From Phoma sp. XZ068 (Eukaryota; Ascomycota; Dothideomycetes; Pleosporales; Didymellaceae), in assembly GCA_004835665.1 (NCBI GenBank), contig RBKR01000001.1, positions 1,054,001 to 1,118,000 of the forward strand: a DNA stretch of 64,000 nucleotides. The letters run 5' to 3'. Both the position numbers and the translations under genes were made by a program. The notes under the pieces are model-generated. The model was not told the DNA's origin. It did no database searches and worked only from the letters and a program-made list of their open reading frames with translations. Position 1 is the stretch's first letter; each line of letters starts with the position of its first letter. Below are positions 1 to 10,731 of the stretch, piece by piece.

Positions 1-358
1 ACCAATCGTATCTGCTCTTTCGCGTTGTTTAAAGAGTGATATCGATACCGAGGCATTCTGAGTACAATGAAGAACGCTAGATTTCTCGTGGTGTAGTGGC
101 AGACTCTCACTGGGGTATAGTGTGAGGCGGCGACGACCTCTTGTGGGTCTGCATTGATGCACTCCGCAAGGAACTATCTTCTGGAAGGACGATTCGAAAG
201 GGTGTGGGATTTCTAGAGACGCCATGAAGTCTTGTGACTCGGCCGCAGGTGGTGGTGGCTGAGCGCCCAAATTCAAAAGCAGCAGCGGGGATTGGAGGAC
301 ACGCTCAGCCCCCTGCATCGAAGCGTCTAGTTCACAGTCCTCAATCAGAACGTCAGCG
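1..358. other. Intergenic flank, left edge
   Basis: This is the 3' flank of the first HET gene, which reads leftward and stops at 359. I see no conserved open frame, RNA gene or repeat in it. A neighbouring gene may begin beyond the window edge. Confidence 0.5.
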
Positions 359-1909
359 CTAAGCCATGCAGCAGTCGTGAGCTGGGTGCCCTCGTCTCCG
401 TGAATTCAGTGGGAGCTTCCGCAGCCTTTCTACAATGTCCCACATCAGCGAAGTATCTAGTCTGAAAATGGCGTCCCAGTTCGGCGCACAGCGATACTTG
501 TATCTCTTCTTCTGAAAGATGAAATACCACGCAGTGCCGTACGGGCTGCTCCCAAGCCGCTCGGGAAAGGAGATAATCGTCAAGGTTCGCCTGAGTTCAC
601 TCCAACGTGTATCCTTTGCTCGAGCTTCAGGTGCCAAAGACCGATGGTTTGCCAATTGCTCAACGAAGTCCCATTGATCTCTCTTTGGCGTCCGAAAGGG
701 AAGATACTCGGTCACAAATTCAACGCTGAGAAATCGAAACTGGTGGCACAGACCGCGGTGCGGGTGAGACTTGCGAGGGCTTAAGAAAGCGTCTTCGGTG
801 CGTATATCAGGGTACCACAATTGATACTCTAGAACCTGATCTTTCGCAGTCCTCTTTCTTTCGCGGTTCTCTTCAATCATCGGTTTAACGCGTCTTCCTT
901 CTTCCGTGTGTTCTACTGCGGCGCCAATGGTTTTCACAAAAATGTGGTCGTCATAATTCTCGGCGTCGATGCGAGGCAAGAGCAACGCCAGGAAAGAGTC
1001 CAGGCTGACTATATCATCTGTTTCAATACCCATGTCCTCGCCGAGATTCCAGAGCACTTCAAACTGCTTGTGAACAGGGCATGCGAGAACAGTGTCCACC
1101 CAGACCTCGTACGGAGACTTGTTGTAGTCGACATCGAGGCGCTTTTCCTCTCGGACCAAACCCTGGAGACCGAACACCTTGTCGCGAGCATCTTCGCACT
1201 CATTGCTGCTATATCTCCGTATACACCAGCTCAGGTCTGGAAGACGTTTTGCTCGATCGAACTCAGGCAGCACCAACGCTTTCGCTGGTGTTGGCTTCCA
1301 GCCCTTCGTCTTGAAGCAATATCGCATCGCGTCCCACGCCACCCAGATATTCCCATAAATTAGGACCCGCACATCAGGCGAAAGCAAGACTTCCTGCACA
1401 ACCCAAAGCCGCTTGAAGTAGGGGTCTGCTATAAGAGGAGCCAGCGAGGCGCTTTTCCCAGTCACATTGAAGTCCCTGGCAAGCGCAGGATAGAGACCTT
1501 TGCCGTCGCACAACCATAAGATTGTTGAGCGACATTGGCTGTAGATTCTGGACATCAGATTGACCTGGTGGTTCCGCTCCTGGACATTCGACTGCGCGAT
1601 ACAGATCTGATCGATCCATAGGTACGTGTCTTCGTCTTCACGCCGAAAAGTCTCAAGAAACCGGAAGAGGTTCTGACGGATTCCGAAAGGTCGCCCTGCA
1701 ATGAATATCTTGAAATGCTCAACAGGAGGTCCCCATGTGTACGAAAGCGCCGAGTACGGAGGAGATGTGTCCAAGTCGAAGTGTTCAACGATGCAGTTCA
1801 GTGGACCTGACTCGCTCCTCACGATCTTGAGGAGGCGTATTTGTTGCTTTTCTGGATCCAAGGATTGATGCAGGTAAGGGATCGCTGACGCAGACACGTC
1901 CTCGGCCAT
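359..1909 (-). CDS. HET-domain (heterokaryon incompatibility) protein, paralogue 1
   Basis: Single-exon gene for about 516 residues. The HET domain starts near residue 53 with the hallmark YSALSYTWG and continues through LWIDQICIAQ, the NHQVNLM segment and a later WVVQEVLL motif. HET proteins are fungal non-self-recognition effectors that can trigger cell death on heterokaryon fusion; that role is inferred from the family. Beyond the domain two blocks recur in the two paralogues to the right: one around MGI near residue 293, and a C-terminal block with PNWDAIFRL near residue 480. The start is placed at 1909 because the ATG there (MAEDVS) aligns with the N-termini of the paralogues; the open frame runs further upstream without another convincing ATG. 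No transmembrane segment is evident. Partner specificity cannot be read from the sequence. Confidence 0.88.
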   Translation of the reverse strand: MAEDVSASAIPYLHQSLDPEKQQIRLLKIVRSESGPLNCIVEHFDLDTSPPYSALSYTWGPPVEHFKIFIAGRPFGIRQNLFRFLETFRREDEDTYLWIDQICIAQSNVQERNHQVNLMSRIYSQCRSTILWLCDGKGLYPALARDFNVTGKSASLAPLIADPYFKRLWVVQEVLLSPDVRVLIYGNIWVAWDAMRYCFKTKGWKPTPAKALVLPEFDRAKRLPDLSWCIRRYSSNECEDARDKVFGLQGLVREEKRLDVDYNKSPYEVWVDTVLACPVHKQFEVLWNLGEDMGIETDDIVSLDSFLALLLPRIDAENYDDHIFVKTIGAAVEHTEEGRRVKPMIEENRERKRTAKDQVLEYQLWYPDIRTEDAFLSPRKSHPHRGLCHQFRFLSVEFVTEYLPFRTPKRDQWDFVEQLANHRSLAPEARAKDTRWSELRRTLTIISFPERLGSSPYGTAWYFIFQKKRYKYRCAPNWDAIFRLDTSLMWDIVERLRKLPLNSRRRGHPAHDCCMA

Positions 1910-2127
1910 TTTGATTCCTCGTGTCGTAATTGTGAAATGGGAGGAAAGTTGTAATAAGTCCTCTAACTGACATGGTGCAGTGTGGCGGAGCACGTTCCGG
2001 TGGTGGCTGGGTTACGGACCGTCTCGCAGGGCGATCTCAGCTACTGCACAATGAGAAAGCCACAATGCTGAACTTGTTATGTACAAGAATTATACATCGT
2101 GGTTACGATAGATCACCATCGGCTATA

Positions 2128-3555
2128 CTACAATCTCCGCACTATTCTGTCTGAGAACCAGTCCAAACTCGTCCTTCGTTTCCACAACCTGGAAGCGTAC
2201 TTTGATGAGGTGGACTCTTCCTCAAAGAAATCAGGTTGCACCTTATAGCACGGATCATGCCACCTCGAACAACTTCTGAGGATATCTCGCATCAAGACAG
2301 GGTGCAGCCGGAAGATGGCATCCCAGTCTGGCGGAGGATAGTAATAATTTCTCTGCTCATGGCTCTTGTAGATCCACTGCTTTACGTAATTACCGCCGTC
2401 TGGGAGACCGGCATCGAAGATGGCTTGTCGAAAGGTGCTCCAGCGCTCTTTGGCAAGCTTGTCGCTGACTTTGCGGGCAGTGCACTGCTTGATCGTTTCC
2501 AGGAGGTCCCAGGTGACATCACCATGTGCCTGTATTCCGACTTTCGTCACGAAGATGTGCCCAACTTCATTACGGAAGGGGATCAAATACGTATCAGCTG
2601 GTAACACCAACTCCAAAAAGGCTCGCAGACTCGTTATGCAGGCTTCCTGTATGCCCATTCTCTTGCCCAGGACTTGCATGACTTCTTCGCGACATGGAAG
2701 AGTCACTGCCGTCACAGCGTCCATGTACACCTCGTATTTCGACTTTGAATAATCAACATCCAATTGCTGGTCCTTGGACGCGAGACCAAGTAAACCGTAT
2801 ACTTTGTCTCGTGGCTCCGCACATTGATTTCCACTGAACTTCAGGAGACCCCAACTCAGGTCCGGGGCAGGTACGGTGCGTTCGAACTCTGTAAGGACCA
2901 GTGAATGCACGGTGGATGACTCAAGGCCGTTCCTTCTGAAGAAGTTCTTGGACACGTCTTCGAAACTCTTCCGCATGGCTTCCCATGAGATCCAGATGTT
3001 GCCGTTGGTGAACACGGAAATATGGTCGGCAAGAAGGACCTCCTGCACGATCCAAAGCCGGCTGAAGTATCTGTCCCGCAGCAGTGGGATGAGAGAAGCT
3101 GGCTTCCCTGTCTCATTGAAGTCTAGAGCTGACTGTTGATACAAGTCGCCCTCTCCATACAGCCAGATGATGACAGAGTGGCTGCGACGGTAGATGTCTG
3201 CCATAAGACGGACCTGCTGGTTCCGCTCCTGGACATTTGCCTGGTTGATACATATCTGATCTATCCAGAGATAGTCTTCAACCTCGTTGCGGAACGCCTC
3301 CAGGAACTTGAACAGGTTTGTGCTGACTTCAAACGTCTTATCGTTCACAAAGATCTCAACAGGTGGCGATGGTGATGGCGAACCCCACGCGTACGAAAGA
3401 GCAGAGAAGCCCGGAGCTGTCTCGAGGTTGTATGCTTTAATGTCGCAGTGGACCGGTCCAGTCTCTTCTCGTCGAAGCTTTAGAAGCCGTATCTGGCGTT
3501 TCCAAGGCTTGAGTGGCATGTAGCGGTACGCCGAACTTGCGCTTTGCAGCGACAT
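2128..3555 (-). CDS. HET-domain (heterokaryon incompatibility) protein, paralogue 2
   Basis: Single-exon gene for 475 residues, the shortest of the three tandem HET paralogues. The domain starts near residue 50 with FSALSYAWG and includes YLWIDQICINQ, ERNQQVRLM and LWIVQEVLLA. The MGI block lies near residue 297 and the C-terminal PDWDAIFRL block near residue 415. It lies head-to-tail with paralogue 1, with little more than 200 bp between them, consistent with tandem duplication. The ATG at 3555 gives an N-terminus (MSLQSASSAYRYMPL) that aligns with its neighbours at the shared QIRLLKL segment. A TATATA-like box lies about 260 bp upstream. The family role in non-self recognition is known; the function of this copy is inferred. 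Confidence 0.88.
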   Translation of the reverse strand: MSLQSASSAYRYMPLKPWKRQIRLLKLRREETGPVHCDIKAYNLETAPGFSALSYAWGSPSPSPPVEIFVNDKTFEVSTNLFKFLEAFRNEVEDYLWIDQICINQANVQERNQQVRLMADIYRRSHSVIIWLYGEGDLYQQSALDFNETGKPASLIPLLRDRYFSRLWIVQEVLLADHISVFTNGNIWISWEAMRKSFEDVSKNFFRRNGLESSTVHSLVLTEFERTVPAPDLSWGLLKFSGNQCAEPRDKVYGLLGLASKDQQLDVDYSKSKYEVYMDAVTAVTLPCREEVMQVLGKRMGIQEACITSLRAFLELVLPADTYLIPFRNEVGHIFVTKVGIQAHGDVTWDLLETIKQCTARKVSDKLAKERWSTFRQAIFDAGLPDGGNYVKQWIYKSHEQRNYYYPPPDWDAIFRLHPVLMRDILRSCSRWHDPCYKVQPDFFEEESTSSKYASRLWKRRTSLDWFSDRIVRRL

Positions 3556-4096
3556 GATTGATTAGCATATCCTCGCTCTACTCGTGACGAATGCTGGAAA
3601 CTAAGTATGCCAGGTGGGCCACCAAAATGAATTCCTTGCGTTATGAGAGGGGAGGGACAACGTTTGATTCACAGTAGGCGTCGGATTCGGTGGAGATTGA
3701 TGTGAATCTCCATGTTTTTTGTCGTGCTCAGTGAAGGTTTGAGGTGGAAAGGGTGAATGCGCATCGCGTGAGACGAAGATCAAGGCCGTGGCTGAGCAGG
3801 CTGCACCATGATCCATATATACCTGGGCGCCTTAACCGACAAATCCTCATTGGTGCGCGCATTTGTTCGCTTACCGTACATGGTTCCTCGACCACATCGT
3901 ACTAATGTAATGTCTAGGAGACCAGTGAGCTGTAGGCAGCAAAATTATCTTAGATGATCAACATCGAAAACGGTGGCAGCCGTTAGGATTTTGTGCCACG
4001 GTGGACTTTGAACCTAACCTCCAGCACTACTCCGAACTCCACTCGACTTGAATCGAGATGTAGAACTCAAAGTGCACATCGCGCTCTATAGCCTGC
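3556..4096. other. Intergenic region between HET paralogues 2 and 3
   Basis: About 540 bp holding the presumed promoter of paralogue 2 and the 3' end of paralogue 3. A TATATA-like box (read on the minus strand) lies near 3813-3822. I see no gene-like open frame. Confidence 0.5.
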
Positions 4097-5983
4097 TTAT
4101 GTTCGCCTCCGCTGAACAGCCCGCGAGCAGCCCCAAATCCCCAGCATGAAAAGGACAGTGTAATAGTCCAAATCAGCAAGAAACGAGACAACCACAATCA
4201 GCGCCAGAACCACAATGAGCGTTGACAGAAGAAGCCCAGAAGTCATCCACCCGTACATAACTCCTTGCACAACGCGGTCAACGCGTCTGTGAGGGATCTT
4301 CCAACGCAGCTTATGATTTACTTTCGCATCGTATCGTCGCTCCTTGCCGCATTGCCTCATGATGGTCGCCATTGTGAGGGGTGGGAGGCGGAAGATGTAG
4401 TCCCAGTTTGGCGGTTTTGTGTACTTGTGCGCGGTGCCTTCGTGGTGGTAGTACCATGATAGGCGAAAGCCTTTGTCTCGGAGGGAGACGAGGTCTGCGA
4501 TTGATTGGGCGGTGAAGTCCCACCGTTCCTCGTTCAGAAGAGAGTCGCGACGTCCTCTTTGCTTCTGGTAATGGAAAATCTCTTGGACTATGCTGTATTC
4601 AGATCGGCTGATGACGTCTTGTGCCTCGTCTTGGGGTTCTTCGTCACTGTTGATGTCTGAACTCTCACTTTGATGGAGGCTTGGCGGCAGACCGAGGTAA
4701 TGACCCGTATCAGTGCTAGGCACTTCGGGGATGCTGGGTTGTGCTGGGCCTCCATTGACGCCAACAGTCGCTCGTTCTATCATAGCAGAGACTTCGTTCT
4801 CGGCTCTGGTGAGACTTTCCCTGCTTTGAAACAGGTTCTCGGTACTTGGGTCCAGTCGAAACCTAGACTTGCTCATGGTAACCTCCACCCCAACTCTCGA
4901 CACTAACGAAGGGCCACTAGCAGCACTGTTGTTAGTAGCGTAGGCTTCCGGGGGTAAGACCAATTCTAGGAAAGCAAACAGCGCTGCTACATCGCGGCTG
5001 TCAATTCCCATATTGGCACCCACTTGCTGTGTGACTTTGAGCCATTGGATGTATCCTTGGCCAAACTCAAACTTGATAATACTGTGAAGAGCCATGACCA
5101 CATCTATGAAGACGGTGTAGAGCGGTTTCTGGTAATCGACAGTCAAGCGATCCTCCACCTCAAACAGGCTCATCAGGCCGTAAACTTTGTCGCGGGGTTC
5201 AAAGCAGATGTTGGCACTGAAGCTCAGGATATCGAGCAGCTCTTGGGATTTCTTCCGCTTCTGTTGCCCGGGGTTTCCGGTCATACGTATGAGTTTTTGA
5301 GTGTTCGGTGGGACTCGCTTCCATGCCGCTGACTCTTCTGGTGTCATCTTCAGCTTTCCCAGGTTCACATTCTTGGTTACCGACCATATCGTCTCCCAGT
5401 CTAGCCATATACTTCCCGACGTGAAAATACGGATGTACGGAGCAAGCAGCAGCTCTTGTACGATCCAGAGCCGGGTGAAGTAATCATTGCTTAATAACGT
5501 CGTTAAAGCAACGATATCAGCGCCCTGGCTGAATGCTCGCGCAGCCTTCAAACAATGCCCTTGGTCGTCGTTGAGCCAGACTATGACTAATTGGCACTTG
5601 CTGTAGATTGCTGACATGAGCTGAACTTGATGATTGCGCTCATGAGGATTGGACTGGTCGATGCAGATTTGGTCAATGAAGAAATAGCCATCCTGCTCGC
5701 TGCGGATCGCTCGTAGGAAGTAAAACAAATTGGGTCTAATTGACAGCATTCTACCATCAACAAGAATGTTGCAAGCCGGTAATTCTGGACCCCATGTGTA
5801 GGACAGAGCTGCGTACGCCGGGGCTGATTTCAAGTCGAAAGTCTCGATGCTGCAGCGGACAGGGCCATGTTTGTCTTGTTTGACATTGACTAGGCGAATT
5901 TGCTGTTTCCAGTGTTCCAACGGCTGGTGCTTGTAGACTTTGGGCTTTAAAGATATGAACGATGATGCCGAGGATAGCTTCAT
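4097..5983 (-). CDS. HET-domain protein with C-terminal transmembrane segments, paralogue 3
   Basis: Single-exon gene for about 628 residues. The HET domain begins near residue 57 (YAALSYTWG) and contains FFIDQICIDQ, ERNHQVQLM and LWIVQELLLA. The MGI block is near residue 325 and the C-terminal PNWDYIFRL block near residue 525. It differs from its two paralogues in two ways. A Ser/Glu/Asp-rich insert of about 90 residues lies between the shared blocks. A hydrophobic tail (about 578-601 and 607-618) is predicted to form two membrane segments followed by a basic end (RAVQRRRT). This suggests a membrane-anchored HET protein, while the others look soluble. The start is the ATG at 5983 (MKLSSASS); no ATG lies further upstream in the frame. 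Function is inferred from the HET family. Confidence 0.87.
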   Translation of the reverse strand: MKLSSASSFISLKPKVYKHQPLEHWKQQIRLVNVKQDKHGPVRCSIETFDLKSAPAYAALSYTWGPELPACNILVDGRMLSIRPNLFYFLRAIRSEQDGYFFIDQICIDQSNPHERNHQVQLMSAIYSKCQLVIVWLNDDQGHCLKAARAFSQGADIVALTTLLSNDYFTRLWIVQELLLAPYIRIFTSGSIWLDWETIWSVTKNVNLGKLKMTPEESAAWKRVPPNTQKLIRMTGNPGQQKRKKSQELLDILSFSANICFEPRDKVYGLMSLFEVEDRLTVDYQKPLYTVFIDVVMALHSIIKFEFGQGYIQWLKVTQQVGANMGIDSRDVAALFAFLELVLPPEAYATNNSAASGPSLVSRVGVEVTMSKSRFRLDPSTENLFQSRESLTRAENEVSAMIERATVGVNGGPAQPSIPEVPSTDTGHYLGLPPSLHQSESSDINSDEEPQDEAQDVISRSEYSIVQEIFHYQKQRGRRDSLLNEERWDFTAQSIADLVSLRDKGFRLSWYYHHEGTAHKYTKPPNWDYIFRLPPLTMATIMRQCGKERRYDAKVNHKLRWKIPHRRVDRVVQGVMYGWMTSGLLLSTLIVVLALIVVVSFLADLDYYTVLFMLGIWGCSRAVQRRRT

Positions 5984-6574
5984 GTTGAGTCTGTTCAGCT
6001 GGAGCAACCGCAGCGGTCATAAGCGCGCCTCAATTGGTACTCATTGACTGTCGTTTTAGTGTTCTGCCGGTGTTCCGTATGTGCGATCCAGCACATTGCC
6101 GTTTATGCGTTGTCTACGCATCGAGTTGTGACGCTTGGTCGAAGTCACACAGTCTTGGCGGGGCATGTTAGTTCGTGGGAGGGGGCTGGCCGCGGCGACT
6201 TTATTCGATCACGGGCCGTCCCAGAACCGCCACCTCTAGCCAAATTGATACAAGCACAGAACGGTAGATATAGGAATATGTGTGCTTGAAAGGCGGAAGC
6301 CTTGCGAATGATCGCGATACGGTGCAATCTTGAGGCAACCCGAATGGGGGTGGAGGCTGAAAGAACACCATTTAGGAAGGAGGCAACAAGAAACTCCAAA
6401 CCGAGGAGGAAGCAGCGATACCAAAATAATAATAATAGATAAATCCATATTTCCAATCATCAAATCATGCCCTCATAGATTCAGAACACGGTACGCCTGC
6501 GCTATGCACTCGCCACAAAACCACCACGCTGACGATTCCATCATCTAACAAACCACAGACCAGGAGCTCGGCGT
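5984..6574. other. Intergenic region between HET paralogue 3 and RPC2
   Basis: About 590 bp with the presumed promoter of HET paralogue 3 and the 3' untranslated region of the Pol III subunit gene. No conserved open frame or RNA gene was recognised. Confidence 0.45.
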
Positions 6575-9500
6575 TCAATCCATGTGTCTAGGGAACTCAT
6601 CCTCCAACCCAATCGTGACCTTGACGTTCATGCTGCCCAGCTCCTGAATCAGCAGCTTGGCGGCATACGGCATGGTAATACGTCGAACAGCCTTTTCACT
6701 CTCGCAGAGCTTGCAGTAGCCGGAGTAGCCCATTTGGCCGCCTGTAGAGATTAGCACCTGTCGTTCTCAAGACACATGAAGGGGGTACTTACACTTCTCG
6801 CACACATCGACGTCGTGAGCGTCGGAACTGATCATCAGACGCTCGAGCAGGAGTTGAGATGCGCCATACGCGATCAGACAATCGCGCTCCATTTCTCCCA
6901 GACGCAGACCACCACTGCGCGCCCTACCTTCTGTCGGCTGTCTTGTGAGAATAGCTCTTGGGCCCCTTGCTCGCGAGTGCATCTTATCCTGCACCATATG
7001 CTTGAGTTTCTGGTAGTAAATTGGGCCGAAGAATGTGTAGAACTGGTGCGCTTCTCCCGTGATGCCGCTCGTTAGGTAGTCCTTTCCGGTGTAACTGAAT
7101 CCGTTTGATACCAGGATCTCGCTCATGTCTTCGACCTTGGACCCGCCGAACGCTGTGCCGTACTCGAGCGTGCCGTTGAGGACGCCGGCCTTGCCGGACA
7201 AAAGCTCCATCATCTTTCCGACTGTCATACGTGATGGGAAACCGTGAGGGTTCATGATGATGTCGGGACAGATTCCGGCGTCGTTGAAGGGCATGTCTTC
7301 TTGCTGGACGATGAGACCTGTGGTTCCTTTCTGACCGTGGCGGGAGGAGAACTTGTCGCCCAACTCCGGTCTTCGGGTCTGTCGCATGAGGAGCTTAATG
7401 AGTGTTGTTCCGGCTTCGTTCTCGGTGATGCATGCTTTGTCGATGTAAGAGCAGTCTGGCAGCTTATAGCGCTCGGGCTTGTCCTTGTACTGATTCGACG
7501 CTGGGCCGGCGGTGTCGGTTGGTATGCTCTTAAGAAGATAGGCGTCACCGGCTTCGAGACGGGCGCCGACTTGGGCGATACCGTCTGCGCCGATGGCTTG
7601 GTGTTCTTGCTTGTTTGTGTCAAGCGCACCGGCATTGATGCGATCCGATGTGCCATTGGCATAGGTCTTGAGGGCAGTGACGTGCTTCTTCATGACTTGG
7701 CAGCGACCGAAGCCGCGGTCGCAGGAAGCTTTGTTGAGAATAAGAGCATCTTCAATATCGTAGCCGGAGTAGGACATGACTGCGACTGTGGCGTTCTGGC
7801 CGGCGGGAAGCTTGTCGTATTTTGTGAGTTCGATGGTTCGGGTCTTGACCATTGGCTGTTGAGGGTAGACCATCAGGTAGAGCAGGGTGTCTATTCTGTT
7901 GAACTGGTTGTAGGCGATGGCACCAATAGCTTGTTTACCCATGGCACATTGGTAAGTGTTACGAGGCGATTGGTTGTGATGCGGGTAGGGGATGAGACCA
8001 GCGACGGCACCGAGGATCGTGAAGGGTTCGATTTCAAGATGTGTGGTGTGCTGGTTGATATCGTTCTCAGAAAGGGCGATGTTGGTGTCGTTCTCTTCGT
8101 TGGTGTCCAGATACTCGACAAGACCTCTTGTCAGGAAGTCCTCGAATTCCATGGTGCCCTTCCGAAGAGCCTTGAGGTACCGTGATGTGACCTTGGAGCG
8201 CTCATTCTCCACGATGATCATCGGTCGACAAATGCGTCCTTCATCTGTAGCGATATGGACTTCGCAATGATCGTGATCGATGTGGATACTGGTGAACTCC
8301 GAGATGCGACCCATTCGCCTAAGCTTACGGAAGCTGTTTAAGAAACGTTTCGGCGTATCGGTGACTGCAATGGGTGTACCGTTGAGACATACTGAATAGA
8401 CACCTTCGGCATGGATTTCCTCTCCAGTCTGTGAGCAAATGTCTTCGGCGCCCAACAAGAACACAATCTTGCGCACGGGTCCTTCATCATCCTCAGTCGT
8501 AATATGCGTCATCAGTGCCAGATTCTTCACCAGACCGCAAGCCTCTCCTTCGGGCGTGTCAGACGTACACAACATACCAAACTGACTCGGCTGTAGCGCA
8601 CGGGGACCAGAGACCTTCCTCGTCTTCTCGAACTGTGAACTGATTCTCGTCATCATTCCTAGTGCGGCAATATAACTCAGTCGGCTGAGAACGTGCGTAA
8701 CACCGGCCCTCTCCATCTTGAAACGCTTCAGACTCCAGTTTCCGGTGGCGATGGCACGCTCGATACCCATGGTGATGTGGTTTTTGTGTACGCTGAAGTG
8801 CGAAAAAGCATCGAATTCCTGGGCACGGTTCTGCTTCTTCAAGACTTTGTCGATGCTGAGCTTGAAGTCGTGGTTGAAGCGCTTGAAGTGGTCTTCAAAG
8901 AGGAGAGACAGCATCTGTCCGGACAGTTCGAGGCGCTTGTTTCCAACGTAGTCGCGATCGTCAACCAATTTCGGGTCCTGCATGGCCATGAGCACTCTCC
9001 GTGCCATCAGAGCGACGTATAGGGCTTTGGGCCGGTAGTTGGTACCAACGACTGGAACGTGGGGGAGGATGACGTTGGACAGGCATTCGATAGCCTCGAG
9101 ATGGTAATTTCGCATACGCGAAGCTCCGAGCGGCTTCTTCGTCAGTCGCACGCGGTGCCCAATGTACTCCAGAGCTTTTTCCTGTGTGTGAATTCCCTCT
9201 CTTGCGCAGGCCTCGAAATTGATAGCGAAACTGTCCTGGTATGCGCTGTCGTCTCCGGCAACCATTAGCAGAATCTCCTTGTCAGAATGCACGCCCAATG
9301 CCTTGAGCGCAAAAACGATCGGAACCTCTTCAGAAAGCGTGTTGTGCCTCAGGAACATGAGCCCCTTCTTTTGAATGACATAAGTCTTGGTGCGTCTTTC
9401 GTGCGTCGAACTCGTAACACTGGCTTGCATGATGCCCTTTGCACTCTCCACAATCACACGGTTCTTGTTCAGCTGCTCCTGCACCAGAATGACCTTTTCT

Positions 9501-10323
9501 TGTCCGCGCGTGATAAAGTAACCTCCGGGATCCAACGGACACTCTTCCATAACCGCCATCTCGCGATCATTCTTCGCGGCCAACACACACTTGTTGCTCT
9601 TCAACATGATGGGCATTCTTCCGATCTTGATGCCTGTTCTCTTGACCTTGGCATTGCCTCTTGTATATACAATATCCACCACAATGGGCGCGGCATATGT
9701 CATGTCTCGCAAACGGCATTCGTTTGGCGTAATCGTACTGCGGTGGTGGTCGAGGTCGTCTTCTTCCTGCCTGTTCGGCGACAGGACGCGGATGTCGGTG
9801 TACTCGAGGAGGAACTTGGGATCGAAGTCGCTGCGCACGAAGCGATTGGCCTTGATGATCTTCTTGAGCTCGACATCGACAAAGTGGTTGTACGAGTCGA
9901 CGTGCTGCTTGACCAGACCCTTGACCTTGAGGAAGGCGGGCAGCAGGTTCCACTTATCGCGGGCGGTGTTGATGGGTTCGTCGAGGCGCTTGCCATAGTA
10001 GAAGGGCTCGAGGAGGGCGGCGAATTCGTCTTTGGCCTGCGTGTTGAGTGGCGCTTTGCGTTTGCGCGTGGCTTCGGCGGACGCGGACGCGTTGGGATTG
10101 AGGTCTGCTGGCGGTTCTCCCTCTACGGCGATGCCATCACCGCCAACAGGCCCGCCGCTGCTTGCATCAGCATCCTGCACGCTGCCGTCTGCTGCTGGAG
10201 CTTTGGGCCTTGCTGCCCCGCGCGGGGGAGCTTTGGGCTTGACTTTTGGCGCTTCCTGTGCGCGTGTTAGGCCGGTCGTCCCTCTTCCTGCTGTCTTCCT
10301 GCGCCTACCTTCTTGCCCACCAT
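6575..10323 (-). CDS. RPC2: RNA polymerase III second-largest subunit (RPC2/RET1)
   Basis: Catalytic-core subunit of nuclear RNA polymerase III, which makes tRNA, 5S rRNA and other small RNAs. Exons are 10309-10323, 6793-10255 and 6575-6741, giving 1214 residues. Family landmarks include [71 protein letters not shown] and [19 protein letters not shown]. The C-terminal zinc site is CEKC...YCKLC, and it is completed only by splicing a 51-bp intron that splits a Cys codon. The first conserved residues lie in a frame with no usable ATG. A 15-nt exon (MVGKK) joined by a 53-bp intron supplies one in phase. The Lys/Arg/Ala-rich N-terminal extension is low complexity. The Pol III assignment, as opposed to Pol I or II, rests on overall resemblance and length. 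Confidence 0.93.
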
Positions 10324-10731
10324 ATCTGCGACCGCTCACGAAAGGACCTCGGTCGGACAGAGCACGTTGGAGGCGTCCAAGTAAAAAGTTTAGCGTGCCG
10401 GTAGCTGCGAGTCAGAGCAGGGATTAGAGGTGGGGATGCATGGGCCAATCGCCATTGGCGGAAATCCGCCAGCAGCCCTATCGAGGTTTGAGGTGAGTGA
10501 CCATCACAGTGGATTCGAAGCATCTAGTGAACATGTTCAAGTTACATGGTCGTGATCTGCAAATTCTGCAGTTGATTTCGAATCTGCTACCAATTCCCGG
10601 CGCCCGCTACTATGCTATCAAACAAATGACATATGCAAAAAGCCCTTTCCTGCCCATCCTATACAAAACATGGTTCATGGTCTTGCTCCCCTACTGGCAA
10701 GAGCAATACCAAGTCGTACGTGCGCTCAGAA
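10324..10731. other. Intergenic region between RPC2 and the RS-rich gene
   Basis: About 400 bp containing the presumed RPC2 promoter and the 3' end of the next minus-strand gene. Nothing further was recognised. Confidence 0.45.

Noticed and set aside
7244..10270. Long plus-strand open frames opposite the RPC2 gene
   Set aside because: They lie antisense to strongly conserved RPC2 coding sequence and encode no recognisable protein; they follow from the codon bias of the real gene.
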